Positions 10,814 through 22,707 of a stretch of DNA of 64,000 nt are shown in pieces. The first letter of the stretch is position 1. Every line of letters starts with the position of its first letter. Under the pieces are notes generated by a model. It searched no databases. It was not told the DNA's origin and worked only from the letters and a program-made list of their open reading frames with translations. Source of the stretch: Ceratorhiza oryzae-sativae (lineage: Eukaryota > Basidiomycota > Agaricomycetes > Cantharellales > Ceratobasidiaceae); assembly GCA_030998015.1 (NCBI GenBank), contig JARWMV010000004.1, forward strand, positions 186,001-250,000. Direction: 5' to 3'. Position numbers and translations under genes: made by a program.

Positions 10814-11923
10814 GCAAGGTACCCGCTTCTTTGAAGGAAATATGTACCTATTCTATATTTGGCCACCTGGTAGACCTTTATAGGGCCGTCTAACATCGAC
10901 GAGTAGAGATCGAATCAAGGCCACCCTCAGGGCATTTCGGATCAGATAACTGTGGTGCATTAGAATGATTCATCCGTCAACTGGCCGCAGCCTGGCTTCT
11001 CAGAGTTAGTTTGGCATAAACAGCAATATGCTAGAGCATGTAAGGTCAATGCTTGTTCGGCACGGATAGTACATAAACTGCGAACACCGCTACGATAGAG
11101 GGGGGCGTGAAACGAGTTCTTTGCACTTGTTTCAGAAGTCTACCGTAGGGTGCAGCCAGAGACGCTGCTCGAGCTGTGTGTTGTCGAATCCTACTACCTG
11201 CTGCCTCCTATTAGCTATTATAAGCCCGAAGAGTGGATCGAAGCAAATAAACTGGCATAGTACGACTCAAATAGTGATTCTGGGAGCCACCGGTCTTCGC
11301 TGTCGCTGCCCAAACAACCAGCCTACAAGCGGCTGATTCACCAGGAATACCGTATATAATCTCTAATTACAACCAACATACGTCCGTCTCTAGAGGCCCC
11401 GACTAGAATAACCGGATTGGGTTTCAGATTTGCAATCCACTATATATACCCAGGTTCAATTGGAGCGATATTGGGTGCATAGGCTTTCAGAACGCAGGCG
11501 GATTTATAACGACACCCATATCAACTGAATGTTATCCCAAGATTGCTCAAGCCCATCATTTGACCCTTACTAGTCATCAATAGAAAGAGACCCAAAACCC
11601 AGGAGTAGTGGTAAGAAAGGTGCACCACGGGACTAGTAGGCCACCGGTTCTTTCAGCTATCTAGTTTACACAAACCTCTTCGTGCTGTTGCAGTCGCGGG
11701 ATGATGACGAATTGGAGAGTCAGGCCAAGCTTGGATTCGTTAGAATAACCCGGAAAACGCCACTGACGCACTCAAGATTGTGACTCCACATGAATGACCT
11801 CCGGCGCAGTGATCCTCTTGGCTCCTGACTACTGACGTCATCGGATTCACCCGGGTATATGAGCACCGGTTCTCGAGTCACTCCCTCACACCCATACCCT
11901 CCTACAAGTTTGAACTTACCACA
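10814..11923. other. intergenic, no gene seen
   Basis: About 1.1 kb with only short frames lacking recognisable motifs. A GGTATATGAG stretch near 11852 is a possible TATA element for the small gene downstream. Confidence 0.45.
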
Positions 11924-12249
11924 ATGTCCGAGTCTGATAAGCAGTTCACTATCCAGCCCGCTCCTCCAGTAAGTTTCAACGGCTGGGATACACATCTGTA
12001 TGGAGCTGATTATGCTGGCACAGCATCCGCCTCAAGAAGGTGACGGAATGAACTCCGGTCTCCAGCAGGGAGCCGCGGGTGCGTTTCACGCTAAAGGACC
12101 GCATATCCCAAACCAGGATATCCTGAGCAAGCTGGATGCTCCCCTGGTATGTGATAAACGGATACGAAAGCAAGTCGAAAGTTGATATTAAGCCAAAACT
12201 GTAGAGCAAAGAAGAATTGAAGAAACGCCAAGAAGAGTTGAACAATTGA
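11924..12249 (+). CDS. small conserved protein, 70 residues (paralogue 1)
   Basis: Three exons, 11924-11968, 12024-12146 and 12205-12249, give 70 residues: MSESDKQFTIQPAPP at the start, GMNSGLQQGAAGAF and NQDILSKLDAPL in the middle, and SKEELKKRQEELNN at the end. The introns are GT-AG. There is no signal peptide or membrane segment; it is small, hydrophilic and probably intracellular. I know similar short proteins only as uncharacterised basidiomycete proteins. An intact paralogue with the same exon layout lies at 35347-35719, and a broken copy lies at 12639. The shared exon structure and conserved EELxKRQEELN end support a real gene family. Confidence 0.75.
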
Positions 12250-12638
12250 ATCCTATACACTTGGGCTCGAATTCTGCCCTTAATCTTCGCGATTGTGTTT
12301 ATATATATTGATATTTTATATGCGATTAATCCGTGTGGAAATATTGGCTTAATCTGCAATATCCTGCGATCCCCGCCACTATCAGGCTAGTCTAGCATGA
12401 TAGTGGAGCGCGGATATCAGCCAAATGGATAAAATATATGCGTCGGCTCCACGTGGTTATCAGTTCTGACGCTCGCCAAGTTGCAACTGGGTCAAACATC
12501 GTCAGAATTAGCAGGTTCACCAACGATGAAAGAATTGGGTTTCGTATAATTTGGTCTCGGCTACGCGATCATTGATCTTCTCGTATATAAATACAACGTT
12601 TCCAGGCCAAGTCTAACAGCTAGCTCCCTTTATTGCCG
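12250..12638. other. intergenic between small-protein gene and its remnant
   Basis: A TATATAAATA stretch lies near 12582-12591, about 50 nt upstream of the remnant's ATG, suggesting that a promoter was duplicated with it. Nothing else was seen. Confidence 0.4.
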
Positions 12639-12776
12639 ATGTCTGAGCCCCACAAGCAATCATCGATCCAGTCCGCTCCTATTGGAGCGGAAAACTGCCT
12701 CAGTATGCTTAGCGCAGTGGGTGAGAAGCGAACGAGCGCATGGCTAACAGACTCGACTCTCCGGTGCTGCATGTAA
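12639..12776 (+). pseudogene. decayed copy of the small-protein gene
   Basis: The frame from 12639 starts MSEPHKQSSIQSAPI, clearly related to exon 1 of the gene at 11924 (MSESDKQFTIQPAPP). The matching exon 2 is not found intact; a short NRLDSPV near 12746-12768 resembles LSKLDAPL of the parent. The final EELKKRQEELN exon is absent. This fits a truncated or degraded tandem copy. The similarity is short, so confidence is moderate. Confidence 0.45.
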
Positions 12777-13262
12777 TGAGATTCGCTATTGTCCTATAGA
12801 GAAATTCCGTATTTTATATACATAGAGAATTCAGTAACAAGTGAGAAACGTTGTGAACACGGATATATGCGAACCACATGCGCTGGAACGTCGGCAGCAC
12901 ATGATCTCGTTCAACAGCTCCCCCAGTAAAACTGATGTTCACTTCTGCCCTCCCTCCCGAGCCGTACTTGCTATTTGGGGATCTGACAACGCTCCCGCCA
13001 CCATTGTAGCATTTGCGAGCCCCAAATATTCCGGACACGGATACTGACCAATAGGTCGCACATTGCGCAAGCGCCTGGCCCTATGATCAGTGACTAAACT
13101 AGCCAATAAGCGCAGAGTCTCATTGCCTGTATGCGTGACATTTCCAAGTCTGGCACATCGGATGCACACATATGAATTTATCGTTTTCATGACCGATACA
13201 TTTGAACGACACAGGATGCACCAGAGTCAAGTAGGCAAGTGGCTGCCGTAGTCCAAGGCTGC
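12777..13262. other. intergenic, nothing recognised
   Basis: Short open frames on both strands overlap each other and show no motif. It separates the small-protein remnant from the minus-strand transcription-factor locus. Confidence 0.4.
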
Positions 13263-15290
13263 TTATTGGGATGTACTACTCTCTCGACCCCACATCGATA
13301 GTTTACCTAGATCAACCCACTCTCCTTCGGTTTCATCTTTCAGGCTCGCGGTGCATTTAGACGTGCCAACGTCCCTTGTCACAATACCTGACTCGACAGG
13401 GGTCGATACCGAGTGTGGGGGCTCGGTCGACGCCATCGGGTGCACAGGATGATCTGTGGAATGCCGAAGTTGACTATGGGTTGAATCATCTGTTTGCTAC
13501 AAAATAGATCACCTCATTAGCTGGAGCAAGTCGGAAAAGCTTCAATAACTCACCCGACCCAAAAATTCGGCGAACGCAGCCGGGGCCGTAGCTTCTGCCC
13601 TGTCAGTCGCGCCAATACGATCTATGGCAGCCGCTGGGTAGCGATCCACGGCAGAATGCATGTGACAAGCCGAGTCATTTTTGGTGATTGGTTGTGCAAG
13701 GGCTCCAGGCACCGGCTGGGACAGCCCTGAGTTCGATGATGACCGCGCTGGAAGGCACATCGCCAAGTACTCTACCTATTGATATCAGGATGAACACGAC
13801 TTGAACCTAAACTAGGAGCAAATGAAAGTAGGACGCACACAAGGCGTTATGGAGTCAAGTATCTGATCTTTTCTCGCCAACTCGTGCTCCAACAGTTCAC
13901 GTGTGCTATCCATGTTCTATTAGTACCGTGCTTTCACTCTCGTATTTTCAGTCAGCTCTCACCTGGATGTCAGGTTTGAGTCTGCGTCCTCGCTCATACA
14001 AGTCCTGTACCCAATTCGGCAGGGTTCGCAGACGGATTGGCTCGAATCAAAAACACATTTAATCTGTGCGACGCGAATAAGTCAAGACAGACAGAGAGAT
14101 CATTTTGGGTATTGGATCATCACGAACCCCCAAAGATTTGCAGCTTTTACATGCTGTTTGTCTGAGAGTTGGCAAAACGGTAGTGAGATGGGGATGATAA
14201 AGTAAACGATACAACTCACATTTGCCACCCTGTGATCTGGCTATTTTCATTTTTTACTTGTAAGTGCTGTTGGTGCTGCGAATGATGCGGCACGGTGAAT
14301 AAACCTTTGTCGATTCGGCTACAGTCCTTTCCGTAAACATTTATATCATTATATGCTGGCTCAGGGCTGTCCTTCAGTCCATCCGGTGATGAGGGTGGGG
14401 AATCGAGCTTAGGCTCCTTGGCCTGCATCGAGGGGGCGTAAGAACTAGATAGGAGAATTTGCTTCATCGGCTGAATCCACATTAGCTCCTCCAATTCAAG
14501 CGGCTGTCCGGCCAAACAAGTGATTTGATCCGGAGTCGGTAAACTCGCAGGAAGATTGGTAGAGGTATCCGTTGATACCTTGTGAATCTGTCGGTGCCGA
14601 GTCAGTTTCACGATCATTCTTAAGGAGACCATGAAGGAGGCCTACGTAACGGAGGAGACACTCTATTGTTATTCCCCTGCTCTCCAATTGCTGCTGCGTG
14701 GTCAAACGTATGCTACCAATTCACCAATGAGTTTAGGATTCTGCCAAATACTTTTTGTTCAGCACTCACATGCTCCTCCCGCCACGTCTTATCCCCCTAG
14801 GGGTAACAATGCATTCTCTGTTTGAGTTTGTGCAGCGCAGGCAAATCTTAGATTCGTTCGATTCGAATACGCACTTCATCTGTAAGAAAAGCGGGCGAAA
14901 CAAAAGAGATCAGAACAAGAATGAGATAAATGTAGAGTCGACGACGGCCAAGTAGGATTGTTCCATATTCGTTAGGTGAACAATCGATGTGGGGCGGCGG
15001 TGCAATGCCACATCGCAGAAAAAGCGCCAGGTGAAGCGTTATTTTGGTTTCCGAAACGGTGCCCCATATTGTGTTCGAAACAACCAGGATTCGACCAACA
15101 TAGGCAACCAATTTAGAGGGAGAAAAACAGATCGAACAACCATTTATCCGTAAAAATTGCCAAATAATCTGGTTCAGCAAGCAATTAAACATACATTGAA
15201 GAAAGGGACAGACCTTCAATCTCCTGCAATGATCACATGGTCCTGGCCTAGATGTTGATGAAGTGTTAGTCAAGAAACGTAGAATTACTT
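13263..15290 (-). CDS. Zn(II)2Cys6 fungal transcription factor (model approximate)
   Basis: Nuclear DNA-binding regulator. The zinc cluster is split by an intron: CDHCRRLK at about 15215-15240, then MKCVFESNESKICLRC and a following NREC motif at about 14800-14885, giving the six-cysteine pattern of the Gal4-type domain. Downstream exons read LRYVGLLHGLLKNDRETDS, then a Ser/Pro-rich linker (PSSPDGLKDSPEPAYN), and further on MDSTRELLEHELARKDQIL followed by VEYLAMCLPARSSSNSG, which looks like a coiled-coil dimerisation segment (about 13740-13924). The last open segment ends near 13263. The exact start is unclear: the frame entering the zinc cluster has no ATG, and a CTAAC..CTAG acceptor-like signal lies just before it. 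The 3' half could be a separate short gene. Regulatory target unknown. Confidence 0.6.
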
Positions 15291-15334
15291 GGAATGAGCG
15301 AGAAAAATATTTGCGCCGTCATCTCATTCACAGC

Positions 15335-16600
15335 GTCAGGACATGCTAAATATCTTTCGACCACAAACGCCAAGGCCCAGCCTTGTGTTAGACCGCAGAC
15401 AGATTTGCACCGCCACATAACAAACCGAGGCATACACTGTATGCAACCCCAACGAAATGTAAATACGACTCACAGTTTGGGTGAAATACTATTCGAAACG
15501 GCTTCAGCCCCGCCCCCATTTCCTGGCTGCCCTTTAAACCCTTCCGGCGAACGAGAAGGTACGGCAGATACGCCATTCGGGCTTTGGCTGTGATTAATTA
15601 CACCGTACTGACGCCCGTTCGGGTTCCCAAGCCCGGCGCCGACCACTGGAGGTCCACTCCACCATCCGGGGGAGAGACCGCTGTTAAATCCACAGCTACG
15701 TCCATCCAGGTTAAGTGGATCGGCGTTACTGACAGCCTGCTGTCTGCTACATCTTGGTCATCAGGCCACAATCCAGGCCGCAGCAGACCGGAAATATTCT
15801 CTACAGGCACATTGCGCTGAGGGTTCGGGGTTGAAGCCTGTTGTTCTTGTTGGAACGAATAGTAATGAGGTGCTGGTGGAAAGGAGTTGATTTTGGGCAA
15901 GCAAGGTGCGTTCGGGTCCGATGTGGAATAATAGGAATCCTGTCCTGTGGATGGGTATTTAGATATATGAGGAGTGGCCGCATGGTAGGACCCGTTCGGC
16001 CGTGCGAATTCGGATGTTTTCCCGTCTTCCAATCTCAATTGCTTCATCTGCAATAGTTGAAGCACCAACAGCTATTAGTCCGTGAAAAAGAGTGACAGTA
16101 TATAGGGCACTGACTTGGTTTTCGACTTCCTGATGCGATGTTTGCTGCTGATGCCTGGTGGGTGGTTCAAGACTCAAGCACGATTCAGCTCGAGGTACAA
16201 TTTGATTATCCCCGCCTTTTGGACCTGACGGGTCTGGGACTAGTGAGTGGTCAAACAAGGGCATGACAGTGGTCAATGTGTCCAGAGGGTAGCACCGACT
16301 TGCTTCAGAAGGTTCCTGGTTGTTGTTAAAATGGTTCACCGAGAAAGGACCTAACGTCCACTGGGGGGGGGGAGGTTCGGTGTCAAATAAAGCACTTGGA
16401 CTGAAGTGACATATAGGTGCTAATGGGACCATCAAACCAGTGCTCGGGCGCTTTCGAAGACCCGAATACCCGAGATCGCGTGCCTAATGTACCTTTTAGG
16501 CAAGCGCCAAAGTGATGCCATCGGCGGTTCTCATCTCAGCCCCGAGGTCATCTGTCCCGAGCGTTTTGTTCGCCGCAAATCGCCCATTGAGATAGCCCTC
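15335..16600 (-). CDS. Ser/Pro/Gln-rich protein segment next to the zinc-cluster gene
   Basis: Minus-strand exons lie upstream of the zinc-cluster gene. A GCACGCGATC exon after an acceptor near 16487 reads ARDLGYSGLRKRPSTGLMVP. The segment continues through FDTEPPPPQWTLGPF and SHQEVENQMKQLRLEDG (short coiled-coil-like stretch), a low-complexity region (PPAPHYYSFQQEQQASTP), and SPGWWSGPPVVGAGLGN to NSISPKL near 15475. After one more intron it stops near 15345. No catalytic domain is visible; composition is that of transcription-factor linker or activation regions. It may be the N-terminal part of the zinc-cluster gene or an independent gene ending just before it. Both parts are duplicated together at 17.4-19.1 kb. 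Confidence 0.4.
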
Positions 16601-17429
16601 GGCCCAGCGAAACACAAAGCCTCATGTTTGGCAGGTCAGGCGGAAAACAGACAAGCGAGTTGCATAGAAACGAGAGCCAGCCATGCATAACCGCCGTAAG
16701 CGCTTGGTGAGAGCCGAATTCTAACATCCTAATCTCCTGGATGCTGAACGATATTGTGGGGGCATAGATAGAACGTTGCTTGTGTAAAACACCGCGCGCC
16801 TAACAGGGTGACGGATGAACTATGCGGCGCTGCGTCTAGCTGCCTGGACAATCGACACTCTCGAACTGAACTACAAAGGCCACTCGGATGCATATAAGTG
16901 GCTAAGCTCTATACATAGTTGAGTCCTGAATGTAAGCAGGCCATCCTCTGGAGGAAAGCGGCGCCTTAGGCTGGATACATCGATGAGATTGGTGATAAAA
17001 TACTGTACGTGCGTTCTAACAGATTATATGCGCTCTCAAAGCCGCACAATGCGGCACTTCAATATGCATTGAGCCCGGCCATTCAAAAATACACTCAAGC
17101 TTTGTATATTTCTGTCGGTTTGCTCATTAAATCGATACCCGCACTTTTCGTTCTCTAGTTGTTACAATATCTAGATATAGATGTCGCGCTGCACCGCCAG
17201 CAGCAAGGCACGGCTCATTTTAAATTTGGATATCATGTCGGTGATTTTTGTGACCGGAACCCATCGTCTGTCCGTGCCGGTACAGCATATTCTCGAACAA
17301 CAGCTGTGGTCGGTGTTGCGGCCCATGTTCCTATGTTTCCACATCCACACTTTCTCATTGCACATCGGCGTGTAAATTGGTCGGATATGGGCAAAAAGAT
17401 TCGTGTTTAAGAATCTGGACACCTTTGGC
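16601..17429. other. intergenic between duplicated transcription-factor units
   Basis: No coding region recognised. Short frames on both strands near 17160-17420 overlap in antisense and show no motif. Confidence 0.4.
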
Positions 17430-19110
17430 CATCAGCATCCTAATTATACACTGGCGCGGGGCTGTCCCTCCGTACGCCTATGGAAGAGCCTGGGAAAACC
17501 AGCTCGGTCTCCCTTGTTTGCATCGCAGAAATGTGGGAAGTCAACAAGGGAGTTTCTTTCACCAGTTCAATCGATGCCAAGCCCTCTGCGCCCAATGGCT
17601 GCTCAGGAGTGACTTGTTCGAGATTCGGCAAGTTCGCAGGAAGATTGGTCAAGTCTACCGATACTTCTCGAATCTACCAGTGCCAAGTCAGTTTCGCGAT
17701 CTCCCTTGAAGATACCATAAAGGAGACCTACGTCACGAAGAAGATTGTCCATAGCTTCGTTCATTCTCTCCAACTCAGACTTCGGCAGCGAATGCCTGTT
17801 GCTAATTCACTGACAATTTTGGGATTATCACAAATGAAATTTATTTGCCACTCACCGCCTCACACCGCCACGCCTTCTTTTCATGTCTGCGACTATGCAC
17901 TCCAGGTTTGATTCTTTGCAGCGCAAGCAAATCTTGGATGCGTCTGATTCAAATATGCATTTCATCTGTAAGAGAGAGCGGGAGAAGAGAAGAGTTCAAT
18001 AAAGGAGCGAGGTAAACATTGAGTCGATCATGACCGATATGACAAATTCCATAATCCTTGGGTAGAGTTCAACAATCAATTTAGGATAATAGTACGCTGT
18101 CGAATTGGATCGATGTCCAATCCGAAGCGAGAGACGTGAAAGAAGTATTACTTCGGTTTCCGAAATGGTATCCCACATCGCGTCCAAAGCAACGAGGAAT
18201 TCCAGCAAGAAAAATGACCAATACAGCTCTGGGGGGGGGGGAGCACGCACAAATTAAAGATACCCACAGACCTTTAATCGCCTGCAGTTGATACATGCCC
18301 GTCTCGTACTATTTGATGAAAATTTAGGAAAACACAACGTTCCTAGGATGCGCGATCTGGAGAAAGTAGCACCTCATTCCCAGCTGAGAATGGGCGAAAA
18401 TATCTTTCCACCGAATAGGCCAAGGGGCCTTTCCTATACCATGGACAAAATACTCTACCAAAAGCCGATTTGCTATCTCGGCTACCGGCCGCTAGCTCAG
18501 CTGTGTCAACGGCTTTTCCCTGGCGCTAACCGCTTATGCAGCGCTCCAAGCTGAGTTAGCAAATGGGCTTTTGGGTGAGTGCATTGGTGACATAACCCAT
18601 GTCCAAAAGAGATGCGAGCGACATGTCGTTCGAAAGAATGAAAACATCGCGACTCACAGTCTGCGTGAAATCCCGTTCCGAATAACTCTAGACTCGCACT
18701 CTATGCCTGGCCGCCCTTCAAACCCTCCCAACGAGCGATGAGGTAAGACAGATATCTCGTTTGGGGTTTGATTGAGATTGTTGTCCAAAGGAGAGTGCCC
18801 ACTCTCTTGAGAAGGTTCCTTATTGATGTTCATAGAGTCTCCGAGAGCGAAGGTAGCCTGTGGGGTGGGGTGGCATCGACAATCACATTCGGACGAAGTG
18901 AGTTATATGTGTTACGGGCGCTTTCGAAGATTCGAACCTCGGAGATCTTGTGCCCGATGTACCAATTTAGCAAGCGCCAAAATGATGATGTCGGCGATTC
19001 TCATTCCAGCCGCAAGGTAATCTGCACCGAGCGGCTTTTGGGCACCTTTTGCGGAAAGCCCGTTACGCCTAGATTATCAAGCACGTCTTACCCTTCGGAC
19101 GCGTCCGCCT
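17430..19110 (-). pseudogene. decayed duplicate of the zinc-cluster transcription-factor locus
   Basis: Segmental copy of about 14.34-16.6 kb. Matching pieces in the same order include: QDLRGSNLRKR near 18910-18945 against RDLGYSGLRKR; a KIFS segment near 18400; ACINCRRLK at about 18265-18295, then MKCIFESDASKICLRC with NLEC near 17900-17965; SNRHSLPKSELERMNEAMD, then LLRDVGLLYGIFKGDRETD near 17670-17810; and NLPANLPNLEQVTPEQPLG down to RRDSPAPVYN near 17440. All six zinc-cluster cysteines survive. The middle is shortened, however, the upstream QDLR exon runs into a stop, and no start was found. It is probably a pseudogene; a short functional gene covering only the zinc cluster cannot be excluded. 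Confidence 0.55.
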
Positions 19111-20032
19111 GTCGGGGAGGCGTGAGCCCGAGGGGAAGCGACGGAGAAAAGAGGTAGGGGCGCCATGCCGCGCGTAAATATTCTAGGTAAGCTATGTACA
19201 TATTCGGTGTAAACGGTACATGTAAATGAGCCAGGAAGAGAAGCCGGCTAGTCATCGTCCGAACCGGGGGAGTCAGGAAACCCGGAGCGAAGCAACGGGG
19301 GAGCCCGGAGGCTGAGACCTGAGCGAACTCGCGGGTCGGGTGGCCACCGGACGACGGCAGTCAGAAGGCGGGATGGCGGGAGGGTGTAGGTGAGAGGGTT
19401 GGAGGTGCGGGTAGCGATGGGGCGCACCGGAGCGTATAGATGCAGAGGTTTGCCGCGTGTATGCGGGGGTTGAAGTAGCGGAAATGAGGGAAGGCGGGCA
19501 GGAAAAAGGCGAATGAGCACCCAGAAAATGAAGCGCAGATTCGGCGAGTGCTGGTGGCAGGTAGGAGCTGGTGAATGGGCACGTGGTGGAGTTAAAAGGG
19601 AAGAGGAAACGGGATCGTACCATCGGGTCACCCATGAACCCTGCATGCAAGACTGCGCTGTGTACCTCCGCAAGCTGCAGCAAAAAGCCCCTAATTGACA
19701 AAAACCAATTTTTTTGACTGAGTGAGCAAGTACATCTGGCGCTACACTGGTATATCCACCAGAGATCACAAGTGCAGAATCCACTGGTGATTAGTCCCCA
19801 TACTTACAATTCTTTGCAAAGCAGCTCACAGGTGCTAAGCACCAATTTTTTATGGTTGGGAGCTCAAATCATATTTCCCCTCTACCCCACATCAGGAGAA
19901 TTTGTACAGGCTGGAGAGGCTATTGGAGCCTATAGAGGTGCAGAGCCTTAGGCCCTTCTGGGGAGCCCTAGGTGTTGAATGATGATGTGCATATATCAAA
20001 GTTATATCAATGATATCCCTTCTTATTGTTAT
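19111..20032. other. GC-rich flank and left edge of the transposon island
   Basis: From about 19150 to 19720 the sequence is GC- and CpG-rich, with overlapping frames of biased composition on the minus strand but no recognisable protein. After about 19750 CpG almost disappears and the repeat island begins. Confidence 0.45.
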
Positions 20033-20615
20033 TGTCATGGCCTAGACCATGACATAGATTTATTTCAAATTTTTATAAATTTATTTTACATTTTTCTCCA
20101 TTTTATTTTATATACTTTTTGGCCAAGTCATGGATATTAGGATATATACTTAGATTTACTTACATAAGGAAGTCATGTGACCTTGTTGTTGTTTGACCCT
20201 TGTTTGTATCTTCCAGAAATGTCTTTCTCTGAAGACATGTCATTAGCACCCTGGTTACCATCATACCATAGTTACAGATTGTACCATTGTTGCTACTTCT
20301 TATTTGTCCTTGGATTTGATATGTACAGCCTTGGACATGAATATATAAGGGAGAGTCTGAGAGCCTTAAGCCTCAGAACTCAACCTCCTGTTGAACATCT
20401 ACCCTCTACCTGCACAGTCACCAAGCCAAGCAGTCTCTGCCCAGACTTCTAAGGTCAAGTGCACTTCTGAAACCCCTCTGCATATTGTTGCACCCATCCT
20501 CCTCACTGTGCATCCCTCCTAGATGTTGCAGTCTTGATCCTTGGCATTACAGCCCTTGGATCTGCCTTTGCCTCACAAGTGTTAAGTGTTACTGTTCAGG
20601 TTGTTGGCTCTGACA
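20033..20615 (+). mobile_element. solo LTR, family C
   Basis: 583 bp starting TGTCATGG and ending CTCTGACA, so the ends form TGTCA..TGACA. It is flanked by a perfect 5-bp duplication, GTTAT at 20028-20032 and 20616-20620. A TATATAAG promoter motif is near 20342. No internal coding region or partner LTR is present, as expected after LTR-LTR recombination. Its right part is similar to 31186-31384. Confidence 0.75.
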
Positions 20616-20620
20616 GTTAT

Positions 20621-21404
20621 CTCTCTGATGTTATATGTTTTATCTCTGCTTGTATCTTTGCTCTTCCATATACATGCCAATGTACCTCCTTGTTTTACCA
20701 GTTGTCTGCTATATAAACAAATGTACAAGTCACTCATCCCTCAGCAATGAATTCACCCCTCTCTCACTGTGTGTTCAACCACTCTGCTAAGTTATCCAAA
20801 ATGCATATATTCTACTGTGCTTCAACACTGGGAGCATCATAGAGGCTACAAGTGCCAAGACACAAACAAACCATGTACATATATATTCTGTCAAGATATA
20901 GAAATTTTTATCTTGCCATTATACAAGTTGTCCATAGCAGAAACAATACTAAATGCCACAGGGTACCCCCATACAAGATGTTGTTGTGTCATAAGCAGGT
21001 GTGCAAGAATTGGTTTTGGTACATGGAGAATCAAACTCCCAAGTCCCTTGACTCAGTGTGACAAGTCTCATCTTGTATGCCTATATGCACAAACTTCAAA
21101 TTGCTGGAAATTTATCTGTCAATGGCCCATGCTTTCAAGGTCTTGAATCTTCAATGAGAAGCTCATTTGCATTTGAATTGAGCAAGAAAAACACAAAATA
21201 CTGCCCCAAAGACAACATTTTTGCACAAAAGGTCATTCTGTTTATCTATTTGAAATATATGCTTACACATTTGGCTTCTAGCCTCTCTGGCCTGTACAAA
21301 ATCTGCTGATGTATGCACTGCCACCAGAGACTATGTTTCTGAGCACAACTGAGATGTTCAGCTACCAGCAGTTCTGTACTGACATTGTTGACCACCTCAA
21401 CAAC
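20621..21404. other. AT-rich, CpG-poor repeat-derived sequence
   Basis: No intact gene. Short frames (for example around 20770-21310) show no domain. The composition matches the rest of the transposon island. Confidence 0.35.
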
Positions 21405-22707
21405 TGTTATGGATCACTAACATTTTTCTATTATTTTAGTCTGCTTTGCCAACTTCAAGCAATGCCTCTGTAATTTTCTTGAAATTAAATGAATTTGTAT
21501 GTGTCTGAATTGTACTATTTGTGTTCTATTAAATAGTACAAAATCTCCTCTTTCCAACACATATTTTATCATGATTTTATCTTAAGAACTCAGAGAGATA
21601 TAGAGGTTGTGATATTTCCTCTTATCAGGAGATATTGATTACAACATCACGCCGCTCATATCTCGGCAACCGCTGACGCTATCAAAGCGATCTTATGCTC
21701 TATCGATAGCTAATATTCGGCGGTATCTGCTGCCCGAAGATCGTCGTGATCCACCGGATCCTCGCGCCGGAATGGCCCGAAGATCATTAGAATCTTACTG
21801 GACCATCAATCAAGATCTAATGACTCCAGTCAGTCAGGAGAGCTTCCCAAATTGATCCAGAAGCTTCTCTGACTCACTTTATGACTCACTGAGATGTAGC
21901 CTCCATTCATTACATGTATATACTATGATAATATGATCTACAAGCCAATAGCAGGTCTCAGATGCATCAATGCCTTCAATCCACACCCTGTCTTTACTCT
22001 CTTATCCTATACTGGGCTAGGGTGTACCCCAAGTATAGCAGTACCCTCTTTTGATGATTGCACTGGCATGCATGTATCTATTTGGCTCTGGAATGCCCTC
22101 CTCAGGGTATAAAAGGACCTCCTCTGAGGCCCTTCCAGACCACCCTCCTCCTCTTACTCAACCCAGACTGGTTATTGGTTTCTTTTCTCTTTTTATTTCT
22201 CTTGTCTGTGTGTGATTTCTTATATAACTAGTACTGAGGAATAAAGTACCATATTAGTTATATACTGTCTGATTCATTGTATCTTATATACAGAGATATA
22301 AAAGGATACAATATTGCCTGATTGAGCATGACATTAAGTACCAGCTATTAGAGGAAATCTAAGTACCTGTAGCTGAGGAAGTACATGCATTAGGCAGCCC
22401 ACCATCTATCCTATAAGCAATTGCTTAAGCCTAGTATTAAGATTAGTATCAGTTAGTCCAAGCAACTTGGGCTGAACTATTTAGATATCTAAGGGAACCT
22501 GACCATTGTAGTCTTGCTCTTTATACCTATAAATTAGTCAGTTTACACTGTGAAAGATTAAGACTACCTTGAGTGTTACTTGATTGCATTGCAACTACTT
22601 TGAGCCTTCTTACTCTAGTCTAAGAAGTATTGAGTATGATTAGTGTATACTAACATATCTACATTTGCTTAAGCTCTAGATATTCAAGTGTACCCTGACC
22701 CATAACA
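21405..22707 (+). mobile_element. LTR family A, copy 1
   Basis: 1303 bp with TGTTA..TAACA ends (TGTTATGGATCAC..GACCCATAACA). It has LTR signals in order: TATAAAAG at 22108 and AATAAA at 22240. It is homologous end to end with 27575-28881 (opposite strand) and 29879-31185. Unlike those two copies, it has no 5-bp target duplication (ACAAC left, GAAAA right), so it may be one side of a rearranged element. It keeps more CpG sites than copy 2. Confidence 0.75.

Noticed and set aside
18920..18945. Possible tRNA B-box (GGTTCGAATC on the minus strand)
   Set aside because: No A-box, acceptor stem or anticodon arm can be folded around it, and the site matches a coding stretch in the parent copy at about 16450.
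19248..19784. Long overlapping minus-strand frames in GC-rich DNA
   Set aside because: Composition is biased and no domain, signal or splice structure is convincing; they probably reflect GC-rich flank sequence.
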